Source of the DNA: Haberlea rhodopensis
Lineage: Eukaryota > Streptophyta > Magnoliopsida > Lamiales > Gesneriaceae
Assembly: GCA_907163345.1 (NCBI GenBank)
Contig: CAJQUN010001075.1
Location: 47,260-111,259 of the forward strand
DNA: 64,000 nucleotides
Direction of reading: 5' to 3'
The position numbers were made by a program, and so were the translations under genes. Positions 49,171-60,600 of this stretch are shown in pieces (the first letter of the stretch is position 1; each line of letters starts with the position of its first letter). Below the pieces are notes generated by a model. The model ran no database searches, was not told the origin of the DNA, and saw only the letters and a program-made list of their open reading frames with translations.

Positions 49171-49522
49171 TGTAGGATCGAGCGCTTACCACTTTACCAA
49201 TAACTATAGTTAAGGGTAATGGCGCAACATCAATTTTTTCAACCATACACTGGCACAAGCGTCACGTGTTCGACCGATCACAAAGCAGAAGCAACTGTTG
49301 AACCCCAACAATCCCTCCCCCAATAATTGCACTCTCTGCAACTCATGGGAATCGAACACGCGACCTTGGCTCTGATACCAATTGTAGGATCGAGCGCTTA
49401 CCACTTTACCAATAACTATAGTTAAGGGTAATGGCGCAACATCAATTTTTTCAACCATACACTGGCACAAGCGTCACGTGTTCGACCGATCACAAAGCAG
49501 AGGCAACTGTTGAACCCCAACA
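49171..49522 (-). mobile_element. TRIM (terminal-repeat retrotransposon in miniature), complete
   Basis: Two 140-bp direct repeats (49171-49310 and 49383-49522) differ at one position by eye (GCAGAAGC / GCAGAGGC). Each starts TGTAGGATCG and ends CCCAACA. The 72-bp interior holds a primer site on the minus strand (TTGGTATCAGAGCC, complement at about 49368-49381, beside the right repeat) and a purine tract (GGGGGAGGGAT on the minus strand, beside the left repeat). A perfect 5-bp duplication AATAC flanks it (49166-49170, 49523-49527). At 352 bp with no coding capacity it fits the TRIM class. Confidence 0.93.
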
Positions 49523-49625
49523 AATACCCACGCCACAACATCGAACGAACAACTCTTCTCCTTGCAACCAATTAATCCAAAATAGTCCGAGTTCTTCATT
49601 CTATCCCCAAAACTCCAAGAGAAAA

Positions 49626-51411
49626 TGTCATGCCCCGAGACCGAAGCGCATGACACCGGCGTTGATTCCAAAAATTTATTCAAAATCAACAAGCCTCGTG
49701 TACAGATCTATGATAAAATCAGTCTATTTATTCTATTAAAAATAATAATCGTCTTTACTACTGAAAATCAACTTGAAAAACTTGTTCATAAAGCACCTTA
49801 GATCTAAACAGAGTTGCGGAAGCGTAATTGAAGTCTTGGAGTCTCTTCGGTGAATCGTCACCCTAAAAGTGTTATTGTCCTCCTTCATTGATCTCTTCCT
49901 TGTTCTTATCTGGGGAGGGGAGGTAAGGGGTGAGTGTTTGGGAAAACACTCAGCAAGTAGGGGCCAATTGAACATGATAAAATATACGTATAAAGCTTTT
50001 CAAATAGCTCTTTACCAAACACATAGTAAATCGATACACATACTCATAATTGCTCACACTAGAGCCTTATCACTTAAACACATAATCAAATAATCGCTTT
50101 TTGGGATCAAGAGGTGCCTCACGTGTGCATAGCACTTTGCTCTTAAGGATCAAGAGGTGGTGCCCATGCAGGGGCGGACTTACTTCGGGGCAAAGGGGGG
50201 CAAGTGCCCCCTTGCCCCAAAAAAAAAAATTACCTTAAAAAACTTTTAATATTATTTATAATTTTACCGTAAAAAAATTATACTTCGCCTCTTAAAAATT
50301 ACATTTTACCCCATCTTAGATTATATTTTACCCCAAAAATTTTATTTTGCTAAAAATATTTGTTTTAACATTTTTTTGCCCCTTCTTCCCTGAGTTACTA
50401 CGTCCGCCACTGCTCCCATGCATGTTGCACGCCCACATCATATAGCACTTTGCCCAGCCAAATCAAGTGGTGGCTCTTACACATGTAGCACTTTTTCCCG
50501 CAAAGCCTTTGACTTTCAATGCGCATTTCTCATAAACTTTCATAATATGATATTAAAATACATTTTCGTGTTCAACTGAAATTTTAACACATATATAGAG
50601 TTTCAAAAACGAAATGATATTTGTAGCAAAAACCCACTTACAATCGGATATACGAAGCGTGGGAATGGATCCCGGATTACGAAGATGGTGCGAATCATCT
50701 CATCTCTTGCCCTGAAGCTTTCGAATTCTTGTGTGTGTGAGTTGGTGAATTTTGAAAAAGAGCTAGTAGGTGGAATGTAGTTTTCTTTCTTATGGTAGTA
50801 ATCATCCATTAACCTTGGCCAAAGAAATCCCATAACTTGAGTCAAGTCAAGCAAAGTCATGAATGCATGATATTATGATAATTGGATGACAATGATGTGG
50901 CAATTAAGTGGGATTGAGTGAGGTTATTGGGACAATTAGGAGTAAGGTGATTTCAATGTAGGTGAATTTTAAATTGGATCCCTAAATTTTGGCCATATGA
51001 TTGAATAAGATAATTGATTGATAATGTCATGATTTGATCATGCAATTAAATGGATACAAAGATTTGGGTAGGCATTTGAATGAGTCAATTAATGGGGCAA
51101 ATGAATAGAGGATTTGAATGTTAATTATAGGAGAATTGATTGATAAATTCCAAAACATTGGTCTCTAATGACAATAATTAAGTCAATGTATTGATTGTGT
51201 CATCAATGGGCAAAATGAATTGCAAAAAGAATGGGGCCATCACATGTTAGCCATCTAATGACATAATTTGAGCAAAACATTAAATGTCAATAAATTGGAT
51301 TGAGTGAGATTCAATGGTGGCAAGAATTGGGTCATACAATTGAATGACCTTGAATTGCTAATGTCATGAATGGGAAAGACACTTGAATAGGTAAATTTTG
51401 GGGTCATCACA
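49626..51411 (-). repeat. 3' LTR of a Tekay-like Gypsy element (1786 bp)
   Basis: The plus strand starts TGTCATGCCCCGAG and ends GGGGTCATCACA, so on the minus strand it runs TGTGATGACCCC...CGGGGCATGACA. On its right lies TCCCCCTCCTT, the complement of a purine tract, which orients it as the 3' LTR of a minus-strand element. A 244-bp MITE is nested within. Its partner LTR is not in the window. Confidence 0.75.
50169..50412. mobile_element. MITE (244 bp) nested in the Gypsy LTR
   Basis: Ends CAGGGGCGGACTTAC and, reversed, CAGTGGCGGACGTAG. Flanks TGCCCATG (50161-50168) and CTCCCATG (50413-50420) agree at 6 of 8, the last six being identical, compatible with an hAT-type 8-bp duplication. Related in its ends to the element at 48162-48866. 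Confidence 0.8.
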
Positions 51412-51439
51412 TCCCCCTCCTTATTGGAAGTTTCGTCCT

Positions 51440-51850
51440 CGAAACTTAAGTCAACTCGATCTTGAAAGAGATAGATATTTCTCTCGCGTCTTTCCTTCAG
51501 TTCCCAAGTGGCCTCTTTCTCCATATGGTTTTACCTTTGGACTTGACGTATGGAATTGTCCTACATCTCAGTTCTTGATCCTTTGAGTCCACGTTCCAGA
51601 TCGGTATTTCTTCATACTTCATAGGTTCATTCATGTTTCCTTCAACAACTAAAGGTTCTGCTACGAGTACATGGTTCGGGTCGGCAATGTGTCTCCTCAT
51701 TTGTAGTACGTGAAAGATATTATGAATTTGGGATAGGCTTGGAGAGAGAGCTATTTTGATTCTATTGGGACCGTGAGTGTTGAAAGTAACTCGCTTAGGG
51801 CAAAAAATTTGCTCCAAATTTCGTATTGAAGTCTGAGGCTCAAACATGTA
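51440..51850 (-). pseudogene. Gypsy integrase C-terminal fragment
   Basis: The frame at 51497-51847 contains KIALSPSLSQIHNIFHVLQM and RRHIADPNHVL, matching the Tekay/Del integrase C-terminus (ALPPSLS-VHNVFHVSMLRKY--DP-HV). It is followed by degraded sequence toward the purine tract. The rest of pol is missing to the right, so the element is truncated near 51.9 kb. Confidence 0.8.
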
Positions 51851-52699
51851 GCATATCCTCGAGGGTCTGAATTGCCCATACAGTCTAACCCTCGATTTGT
51901 GGGTGACATACGGAACTAAGAGTCATATGAGTATTTGTTGGTTATCGAAAGCTCTCTCAACGTTGTGACAAAAATCATGGGTCTCTATTAGAAGTTGTCG
52001 AGACTGGCTTCCTACATTTGTTGGTTTATGGTTTCGTCTTAGCTCTTACCTAGTCGAACCAACAACCATATCTACAAGTATTGCTTCTATTGAACTTCCG
52101 TCACGTACTCTAATGAAATTATCTTAGCTTTAAGAAAGCGAATGAATATAGTTTCAAATTGAATGGCTTTTCATTGTCAAACTGATCATTGATAGGAGTA
52201 AAACCTCTTATAAAAGATTGTTCAATATAATCCAAAAATTTCTCAAGGGATGTGAAGTGGTAAAAATCAATGATCAACTTTTGTGAACTGAACCGATCAA
52301 AAGGGATTGAATACTACAAGAATTTGCAAGGATGATATACATTATTCTTTGATAACATCACATGAAAGAGAATGAACGATAATTCCAAGAAAATGGAAAA
52401 TAAGAGAAAGTCTGTAGGCTTGTTCATCAACTCAAAATAAGTTTTGCAAGATGATAGTCGAAAAATAATTTTTGATATGAAGAAGATCAAAGTCATATCA
52501 AACTCAAGCAAACATGAGGTTTTAAAAATGAACAAGTATGTAAACAATCAAGGTCGGGCTTTGATGAAGAACGATAATCGCATTAATCAAGGACTATAAA
52601 TGATTATTATGAAGTAAAACTTTATACTGAATGTCAGAATTATTCGGAATGGTTGAATGATTGCTTCATAGGTAAGACATGTATCAAACAAATCCAAAC
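51851..52699. other. Unassigned, probably eroded retroelement sequence
   Basis: AT-rich with no supported frame. It lies between the truncated Tekay-like element and the Athila-like remnant and may belong to either. Confidence 0.35.
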
Positions 52700-52710
52700 T
52701 ATTTAAAATT

Positions 52711-53016
52711 TTGGTTTTCCCCGCTGATTTCTATGTCTTAGACATGGAAAATTGTGATCCATCTAGCCCCATTCTTTTAGGGATACCATTCTTGAAAACC
52801 TCTAAATCGGTGATAGATATGAATAGCGGCATGTTAACAATGGAGTTTAATAGTGAGGTTGCAAAATTTAATATCTATGAACCCATTAAAACTCATGAAC
52901 ATTCTAGTTACGTTATTGATATAAATGATGAATTTGATGATACTTTGATACTGATGAATTGTGGGAGATGGGAAAGGCTACTGATAACCTTGATGACAAA
53001 AGAGGTATTGACTTAA
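52711..53016 (+). pseudogene. Athila-type protease fragment
   Basis: FPADFYVLDMENCDPSSPIL followed by LGIPFLKTSKSVIDMNSGML matches the C-terminal half of the aspartic protease in Athila/Tat Gypsy (FVVLDM--D---P-ILGRPFL-T----ID---G-L---). The active-site half is missing upstream. Confidence 0.75.
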
Positions 53017-54676
53017 ATCTCGTGAATAATTTTCATACTATTGCTGCTTATCGACTCATGATACTGCTGACTCTCTCTTTTCTCACTTACAGGATCCTAC
53101 TGTTGAAGAGACACACCCTCCGCATAGTCCACATCAATCAATAAACGATGGAGGAGGAACAAAGACTGGGGACACCTACTCATAGGCAAAGAAACCAAAG
53201 TTTAAGGTAATCAAGAAGATATTGAGGTGGAAAAAGAAAGATAGAGTGACACCGCATAATCCACCTTGATCGAGATGACTGGCGTTGGGCCACCGATGTT
53301 AAACAGAGGCGCTGCTTGGGAGGCAACCCAAGGGGTGTTAGTTTCCCTTATCTTTTTTATTATTATTGCTTTATTAGTTAGACTTTTCTCTTTTCTTATA
53401 TTTTTACCTTACATTGGGGATAATGTAAGATTTAAGTATGGGGGAGGGATTATGGTGTGTTATTGCTTTCCTAAAAATACAAAAAAATCAAAAAAAATTG
53501 AGCTCATAGTTAGTAACGAATGCATGCTTAGAATCACTAGCCCATGATGAAACCTAATTGATGGCATGCATGTGTTTGAACATAGGTGAATTGTTAACCT
53601 TGGAACACTTTGAACTCTAATGCAAAGTGTGCTTCGACATAGTAGTTATATTGAGCACGATATTATCATGACTTGTGAAGTGTGCATAGCGTAGTGAAGA
53701 TTGTGTGAACTTTGTGATAGCCTTAAGAAGTCTCTAATACATGCTAGAACTTAACTACATGCTCTTTGAGGCGTATGTCTAGACTACATGCGAACATGAA
53801 AGTGATATAGGCGATTTTTGATACGTTTGAGCCTTTCAAGCCTACCATGTAAAGAAAATCAATCACTAGTACCTTTTTGAGCCTTGATGCAAAAGAATGA
53901 TAGTGTACTAAGCGTACTAAAGACCATCATTCAACATTCTTTGACTAGCTTGTCATCCTTCCCTAATAAGCCTAAATGTGATTTTAATCCACACCTTTGA
54001 AAGGTGTATGATGTGTTTCATTCACATGCACTTAGGAATTCATTGAACTAAATGTTTGAGCTTCATTGTAAAAGAATGAAATGACATGAAAGAAAATGGA
54101 TGACTTGAGAAAATAGATAAAAACATGACTCCAATGGGAGCCAAGGCACAAAAGAGAAAAAATATTGAGTTAAGCCTTGCAAAAATAAACAAGGTTTGAA
54201 AAAATCATACAAGAAGATAAGTTTAAATTGTGCATAACATTATACTCTCTTATTTGATATATCTTCACCCTTTCTTTCATAAGCCAATACATAGGCCAAG
54301 CTATAAGCTAATAAAGACTTACTTTGTATTTGCAAAGTGGCTAAGATATTGGAGAAGAGTATGCAAGTGAGCTTATACTTGTGTTGGTGTATGACTTGAA
54401 CTATTGTGAGTTTACATTAATTGGATCTATAACTTGTACATGACACTTGTTTATGACCACACACGCATGTTCACTACTTTGTTGGGTACGAAATGTTTAT
54501 GATTGAACTTGTTCCACTGTTAACTTATCACCGTCTTTCATTACTATGCATGTTTAAAATTGTTGAGGCATAAAAGTGAGGACAATTCAGTTTGTTATGA
54601 TGCTATGAGGCAACAAAAATGTTTTAGTGTTGTCTGATTTACTCGAGGTCGACTAAAGAGTAAGTATGTGGGAGTT

Positions 54677-56155
54677 TGACGTGACTAGAAATAGACATAT
54701 CTACTGTGCTTAATTGTCTACGATTTGGTAGGTTTTGATGAATAATTCGATACATATGCTACCTAATCGTATGTTTGTGTAATTGTAGGTGAAATCGAAG
54801 AAATCGAGCTAAAAAAGGCGTACAAAGATCAAGGAAAGCTTTGTGAATGATCAGGACTCAAAGTAGATCAAGAAAAAGGCTAAAAATGTAATTTTGGAAG
54901 AAGCGATCGACCGCATGAAGGAAGAGATCGATCGCCTAAGGACAGAAAGTTGAGCAACAAAATCTGTGGGCCAGCGATCGATCGGTACATTTGGAGCGAT
55001 CGATCGCCAAAGTCTACTGGAGCCAAGAGATCAAAAGCTAGAAAGAGGTGATCGATCGCCAAAAGAAATCTGCCAAAAAAAATAAAGCTAGCGATCGATC
55101 GCTAGGTTGTAGCGATCGATCGCCAGCAGTGTTTTGGAAATTTTGGAGTCTCGATTTCTTTTCTTCCTACATGGATTTTAACCTACCCATCAGCCTCTCC
55201 AACATTATAAACTCGAGAATCAGCCTCTCTAGACCATTATTCAGACTATTATTCATAACTTAGACTTAGAACAATAATTTACTTTGAAGTTTTGAAGATG
55301 GATTGAAGGCTCGACACAAAGGCGGGATTGCAGCTTCGACGCGTGGCAATTCTTTTAGTTTGTCTTAGTTTTTGTTTATGCTTTTTCATACAATATTTTG
55401 TTAATTTTGCCTTGGTTATGAGTAGCTAAACTCATCCTCTCGGTTGAGGAAGACAAAACCATTGGATTTTAATTTATTCAAGAGATTGTTGAATATCATA
55501 AGTTTTTCTTGTGTTCTTGCCATGATTGTATTGTTGGTTGTTAGATTAGCTACCTAATAATTTTTCATACAATCTAATGCTAAGTTTGATAACAAATCCG
55601 TAATTGTTTGATTAATTGAATTTGAGAAGCAACTAGGATTGATAATTCTCTGCTGTTGAGGTTATTAAATTCCTAGGGAAAACTTTTGACTAGATCAAAC
55701 ATAATTGTTGTTGTTTATGTTGTTTAACTTCACCAATCCTACTTGTTCATATGCTATTATTAGTTTAAATCTTAACTGTTGTTGTTAGGGTTAATTAATC
55801 GATACGGGTTAAATTTGGATGATGTTTTCGATTTAACTAAACTTAAGGTGGGATATGAGTTAAATCTTCAATGATGAATATTCATGCATAAAAATTACAT
55901 ATGTGAGAAAATCGATGAACGAATAATCGAATGGTAGCGTCGACCGAAACCGAGATCTTTCTTTAATTGATTTATTACTATTTTATTTCAATCTTGCATC
56001 ATACATAATTTTAGATAACTACTACTCTCAATTCCCCCTATTTTGACACTTGTTAGTACAAAGATTCATCATTCCCTATGGGATTGCTCCCTACTTACAC
56101 TGCTACATTAATTTGTTGTTAACTGAGAAGGTTAATTTGGTCGTACACGATAAGT
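54677..56155 (+). repeat. 3' LTR (truncated) of the Athila-like remnant
   Basis: Begins TGACGTGACTAG after the purine tract. Near its right edge GAGAAGGTTAATTTGGTCGTACACGATAAG resembles the last bases before an Athila LTR end, but sequence of another element takes over at about 56155. It contains the palindrome cluster at 54903-55124. Confidence 0.55.
54903..55124. repeat. Cluster of CGATCGATCG palindromes in the Athila-like LTR
   Basis: Four exact cores (about 54974, 54997, 55092, 55113) and at least three near copies (GCGATCGACCGC, GAGATCGATCGCC, GTGATCGATCGCC) lie within 222 bp. The spacers are unrelated to those of the other clusters. Confidence 0.9.
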
Positions 56156-56563
56156 ACTACCACTGACATAATAAATCGGTCTCTGATTTGCTCCCTCTTG
56201 TTTGATCAACATAGAACTTACTGCATGCTCTGTGGCCGAGAGGTAAACCCATAATTTTTCTCCTGGATCAGGTTTGACCAACACGGGTAACTCTGTCAAA
56301 TGCCTCTTCAAGTATGTAAAGGCTTTCTCGCACTCTTCATTCCATTCAAACTTCTTGGCTTTTCTCAGCACTTGGAAGAAAGGATAACTCCTATGTGCTG
56401 ATCTGGATATGAACCGCGCTATGGACCATGCGAACACGTCAGCATGCTCCGCTAAGAACCTTAGGAGATCCTGCTTCAGTCCTGCCCCCAGGTCTGAGGC
56501 CACCCTTGTTATTCTTTCGGGATGGCCTGGGATTAGAGCAATTTCTTCCTCTCCTTCTAGCAC
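56132..56563 (-). pseudogene. Tat-type pol fragment with the RT core deleted
   Basis: The frame runs from LLRFLAEHADVFAWS (just before RT) straight into IARFISRSAHRSYPFFQVLR (end of RT), then FEWNEECEKAFTYLKRHLTE and ATEHAVSSMLIKQEG (RNase H). The RT catalytic core between these blocks, normally about 200 residues, is missing with no loss of frame. Confidence 0.8.
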
Positions 56564-56695
56564 TGTTTGTACTTTTTCTCCATGATATGGACTCCTCGGC
56601 CATCCCTGGCTTTGCTGTACTCATCCTATCTCGATCTCTTCACCTCCACCCTTACCGTTTCAGTGTAACACCTCTTCGTTGAGGGCTGGTCCCCT

Positions 56696-57203
56696 CTAAC
56701 TTCCCAAACTCTTCCCGACTGGGAATTTGATCTTTTGGTAGAAGGTGGAAGCTACAGCTTGGAAGGTATTCATGACCGGTCTTCCTAATATGATGTTGTA
56801 GGAGGATGGGACTTTCACGATTGTGAAAGAGCTCAACCGAGTCTTTCTATTTTCTCCTGAGCCCATGGAAAGAGACAAATGTGATCTGCCCGAAGGGGTA
56901 CACCGTATGTCCTGCAAGATGATACTCACCCAACTCCATTTGTTGGAAAGCTTCGTGAAATAACACATTCACCAAGCTCCTAGAATCCACGAACACCCTC
57001 CCGACCTCGTAATTCGCGACCGTCGCCCTTATCACTAGAGCATCATTATGAGGTGTTTGCACACCATCCACATCTTGAGGATCGAAGCTGATTACCACTT
57101 CCTCCTCGGTGTCGCCTGTCCTTCCTATGCTCAGGGTTTCTCTCCTGCTTGCTGCTTTCCGGGCTCTATTGGAATCTCCATCAGTGGCTCCTCCCGAGAT
57201 CAT
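56696..57203 (-). pseudogene. Tat-type protease region
   Basis: Two overlapping frames carry VISFDPQDVDGVQTPHNDAL, then VFVDSRSLVNVLFHEAFQQM and VPSSYNIILGRPVMNTFQAV. In intact copies the active site reads DSGSS; here it is DSRSL, so the catalytic motif is lost. A frameshift separates the halves. Confidence 0.8.
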
Positions 57204-57599
57204 GTTTATAACTCCCCGGGGTGGGGAGTTATCTCGGTTTGGCCCTTGTTCATCAGGCCTAATGGGTTGTTCGTAGCGTCACCCCCGCCCTCGGAAAGGA
57301 GCTCAAAAATTATTGTGTCCACCTCGGCCTCGTCCTCTTGGAGCACCCCGGCCTCTCCCGTGGAACGAGCTTCCTGGGCGCATGTTCGTCAAGGCCACCC
57401 TCTCTTTGAACTGGGGACTATTCTGTATGATCTGCTAGAGCTGCTCATCTAGATGATGGCATTCCTGCGTGTTGTGCCCGAGCCCTTGATGAAAAGCACA
57501 GTACTCGTCGGAGGGCGCTCTGTCTTGCTCTCTATCAGGCTGAAGTGGTTTCTGGAGAACCTGCTTCTCCTCACAAATTCAAACGGCCTTCTCCTTAGA

Positions 57600-58430
57600 A
57601 ACCTGTATAGGAGTATAGTGTGAGAAACGACTTAGTCATGTCCCCTCTGCAGGCCTCTTCTCTCCTTGTCTGTAGTGTCTGTCACCAGCCTTTCCGCCTT
57701 CTCTCATCTTCAGCTTCTGAGCCTCCTCAACATTGATATACTTTTCAGCTCGGGTCAGCAAATCATCGTAAGTGATGGGGGTCTCTTAATCAAGGATTGA
57801 AAAAATTCCCCTCCTCTCAGCCCTTGAGTGAAAGCTCTAATCAAGATTTCGATCGGGCAGGTAGGTAACTCCAAGGCCATAATATTGAAACGCCTAATAT
57901 ACTCCCGCAGGGGTTCACTCTCTATTTGTCTCATCTCAAATAGGCTTAATGAGGTTTTCCTGTGCCGTTTACTACTGGTGAACTGATGAAGGAAAGTGGA
58001 GCTGAACTCCCTGAAAGAAGTAATGGAGCCGGGCTCCAGTTGATTAAACCACTGTTAGGCCGACTTCACCAAAGTGGTAAGGAAAAACTTACACTTCAAG
58101 TGGTCTGAGTAACAGTGCAACATGGCCGCGTTTTCAAATCTGCCCAGGTGTTCTTCCGGGTCCGTGCTCCCGTCATATTCCTGGCGTTTGGAGGTTGAAA
58201 GTTGTCCGAGAGTTCTTCGCAGACTATCTCCAAGGAGAAAGGGGTGCCCTTCTTTGGAACGCAAGGACCGCTCATTCCCTTCTTCATTCTCCGAACCTCA
58301 TCCCTCAACTCCTCCATTTGTCCTTCAAGATCGGGGCATGTGGCGGTCGGATGGTGAGGTGCATCTACATGCTCAGATCGAGCGTTCTCTCGGATGCTTT
58401 CCTTTGGGGCCGCTCTCCGACTGATCCAAA
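57600..58430 (-). pseudogene. Tat-type gag fragment
   Basis: 58055-58264 encodes EYDGSTDPEEHLGRFENAAM followed by LHCYSDHLKCKFFLTTLVKS, the Tat gag signature. Downstream pieces (to about 57780) read FEMRQIESEPLREYIRRFNI and ALELPTCPIEILIRAFTQGL in another frame. Stops and shifts interrupt it. Confidence 0.75.
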
Positions 58431-58640
58431 CCCCTCTTTACGACCTGTTCCACAGTCATAGTGATGAGCAGCGTAAGTTACACAAAGGTTAAAGTTCCCA
58501 CCGTCGCAACGGCCATGGGTGGTGGCTCCCTTCCGTTAACCGATGGTGCCCGACAGTCATGGTTCGGCTCCTGGTTCGTTCTCCGTGTGTTTACCATTTT
58601 TATCAACGCCTTTTGCTATGTTCCCACAGATGGCGCCAAT

Positions 58641-60600
58641 TGTCACCTGGAATTTTGGTAGTGTGGTGTCCTCGTTACTTAATCCGTTATGTATCAATTG
58701 TTTATACATGTGTGAGTCAGAATTAAGTACTATCATACACTGATTAAAAGTTTTACTATGTCAGTTATTAGAGTATTTACAAAACAACACTTTGACATAA
58801 TATACGTCGCATGTACATACTGACAACCTAAAGAAGTTTAGCTTTTAATCAGTGGTTCAGCTCGCAGCAGAATCAACTCACAAACCCGTCCACCCAAGTC
58901 TATGAGTCCCTACATAAACAATCACACAATATGAGTATTGATAACAATTATCACAGTCTATCACAGTTCTATAACAATAAGCAAAACATCATACAGTAAA
59001 TAACCATCGTATAATCTCAATTGTGATTGTCTGTATCATGCATCACAATATGCAATTATGTCATGACATGTCTCATCTATCATCCTATTATAACGGAACA
59101 AATATGATATGCCTATCTCAGCTCAATATGTCAGTGGAACCTCCTCACATCTTCATATTAGCAGCACAAATCATATTTCTGTCCTCAGACATTATAATAG
59201 TCCAAGCATATACTCAACTGGAGTATACCTCACATGCCAAAGCATATGCTCAACACTAGCATACCTATCGTGGCATCACTCTCAACAATATGCATGTATA
59301 TCATCATGAATGTATATACATATGATATCATCAATCATATAATCCAACCTCAATATCATCATCACAATAACATCAATACTCGTAGTCAACACGTACCTGT
59401 TGTGCGACACAAAATATAGAAATTCTGGCGTCAATGGTTAACCGCCTTGTTGTCCCGTTCCCTGTGATGATGCTACATAAATACCAACAATGTATAATGT
59501 CATCAACCATTTTATGAAACAATTACTAAGAAATACAACATTTTCATAATCTGGGTCTTGCGATCGATCGGTCAATCCCATCGATCGATCGCTCCAACCA
59601 ATTCACCCTAGCGATCGACCGGTACAAAAGCTAGCGAATTTCATACAAAAGCTACACCTATTTTATGGTACCTTTTTTTAACGTAAATGCACTTCAGTGG
59701 GCCCAAAATCGATTACCAATAGGTGTATTTTTTTCAAAATCTTCGCCGGGAAGCGAAGCAGACCTAACCTCGGTCTTCGACATAACCGAAACCTACAGCA
59801 TTCGAGCGATCGATCGGTCGCATTCGACGATCGATCTCTACATGAACCGCCTTACACCTTCCCCTGTTTCAGCGATCGATCGGTACAAGCTAGCGATCGA
59901 TCGCTCGACAACAACAGTTTCAGAATATGACGATTTTCAAGTTTATCCCCATGGTTCTACCTCCATGTTTCATGTCACATCTCCAATTATGCATCACAGG
60001 TAATTTACCACATGCTAGACATATTTCTTTCATGCAAAACAAGTTTCTATGCTTTCGTTCCTTGCACACCAAATCAAGAACATCCAAAAAGCTACTACCA
60101 TGCTCAAGTAAATCAACTAGTAAACATACACCTCATATGTTAAGAAACACCTTACCCAATAACTTTGATTTCACTACCTAATCAAGTGAGAGCTTGATTT
60201 CCAAGTTTAAGTGCAAGTAAATGAGCACAAGTTTGAGCAAGGGTTGAGAGAGGGATGTAGAGATTTGCTAGGTGAATTGTGGTGTATTATGTGATTAAAG
60301 TCTGATTTTCTCTTTAAATATGGACACTCAAATCCATCTGAAATTCCATGCACATGCACATCACGTTCCAAACTCAAATTCAAATGTATGTGTAATTAAT
60401 AATCAACTAGATGTACTCATGTCATACATGTACATAACCTAGCTCTCTTGCTACAAAATCAACCACAATATATCACCAACATGTTCATAACATGAACATT
60501 TCATTTTTCATACTCGATTCCACATCATATCGTAAGTATCACATAATTACGCCATAAAACATAATTACGCCATAATCATATTAAATATATATGATTCGTA
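58641..60600 (-). repeat. 5' LTR of the Tat-like remnant (right edge uncertain)
   Basis: Begins TGTCACCTGGAATTTT directly beside the primer site. The right edge is not identifiable; about 60.6 kb is a guess based on a change in character. It contains the palindrome cluster at 59559-59907 and repeated CATAATTACGCC phrases near 60541-60575. Confidence 0.5.
59559..59907. repeat. Cluster of CGATCGATCG palindromes in the Tat-like LTR
   Basis: Five exact cores (about 59561, 59582, 59807, 59872, 59894) and at least two near copies (GCGATCGACCGG, ACGATCGATCTC) lie within about 350 bp. Several are followed by GGTACAA or preceded by CTAG, phrases also seen in the 54.9-55.1 kb cluster (CGATCGGTACA, CTAGCGATCGATCGCTAG). 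Confidence 0.9.

Larger units (their letters stand above)
52700..56155 (+). mobile_element. Athila-like Gypsy remnant (plus strand)
   Basis: A protease fragment (52711-53016) is followed by CTTGGGAGGCAACCCAAGG at about 53317-53335, a conserved non-coding phrase of Athila-type elements. Then come about 1.3 kb of non-coding DNA, a purine tract GTGGGAGT (54668-54675) and a 3' LTR from about 54677. RT, RNase H and integrase are absent, so the copy is heavily deleted. Confidence 0.7.
56156..58640 (-). mobile_element. Tat/Retand-like Gypsy remnant, internal region (minus strand)
   Basis: From right to left: primer site at 58621-58640 (ATTGGCGCCATCTGTGGGAA on the minus strand, as in Tat/Ogre-type elements), gag (57600-58430), protease (56696-57203) and a collapsed RT/RNase H piece (56132-56563). 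The whole body is about 2.5 kb, far below the usual size, and every frame is interrupted. Confidence 0.8.

Noticed and set aside
59665..60003. Frames with repeated AIDRS / SDRS phrases that look like a repetitive serine-rich protein
   Set aside because: These arise from CGATCGATCG palindromes translated in different frames inside an LTR; similar frames appear at the other clusters.
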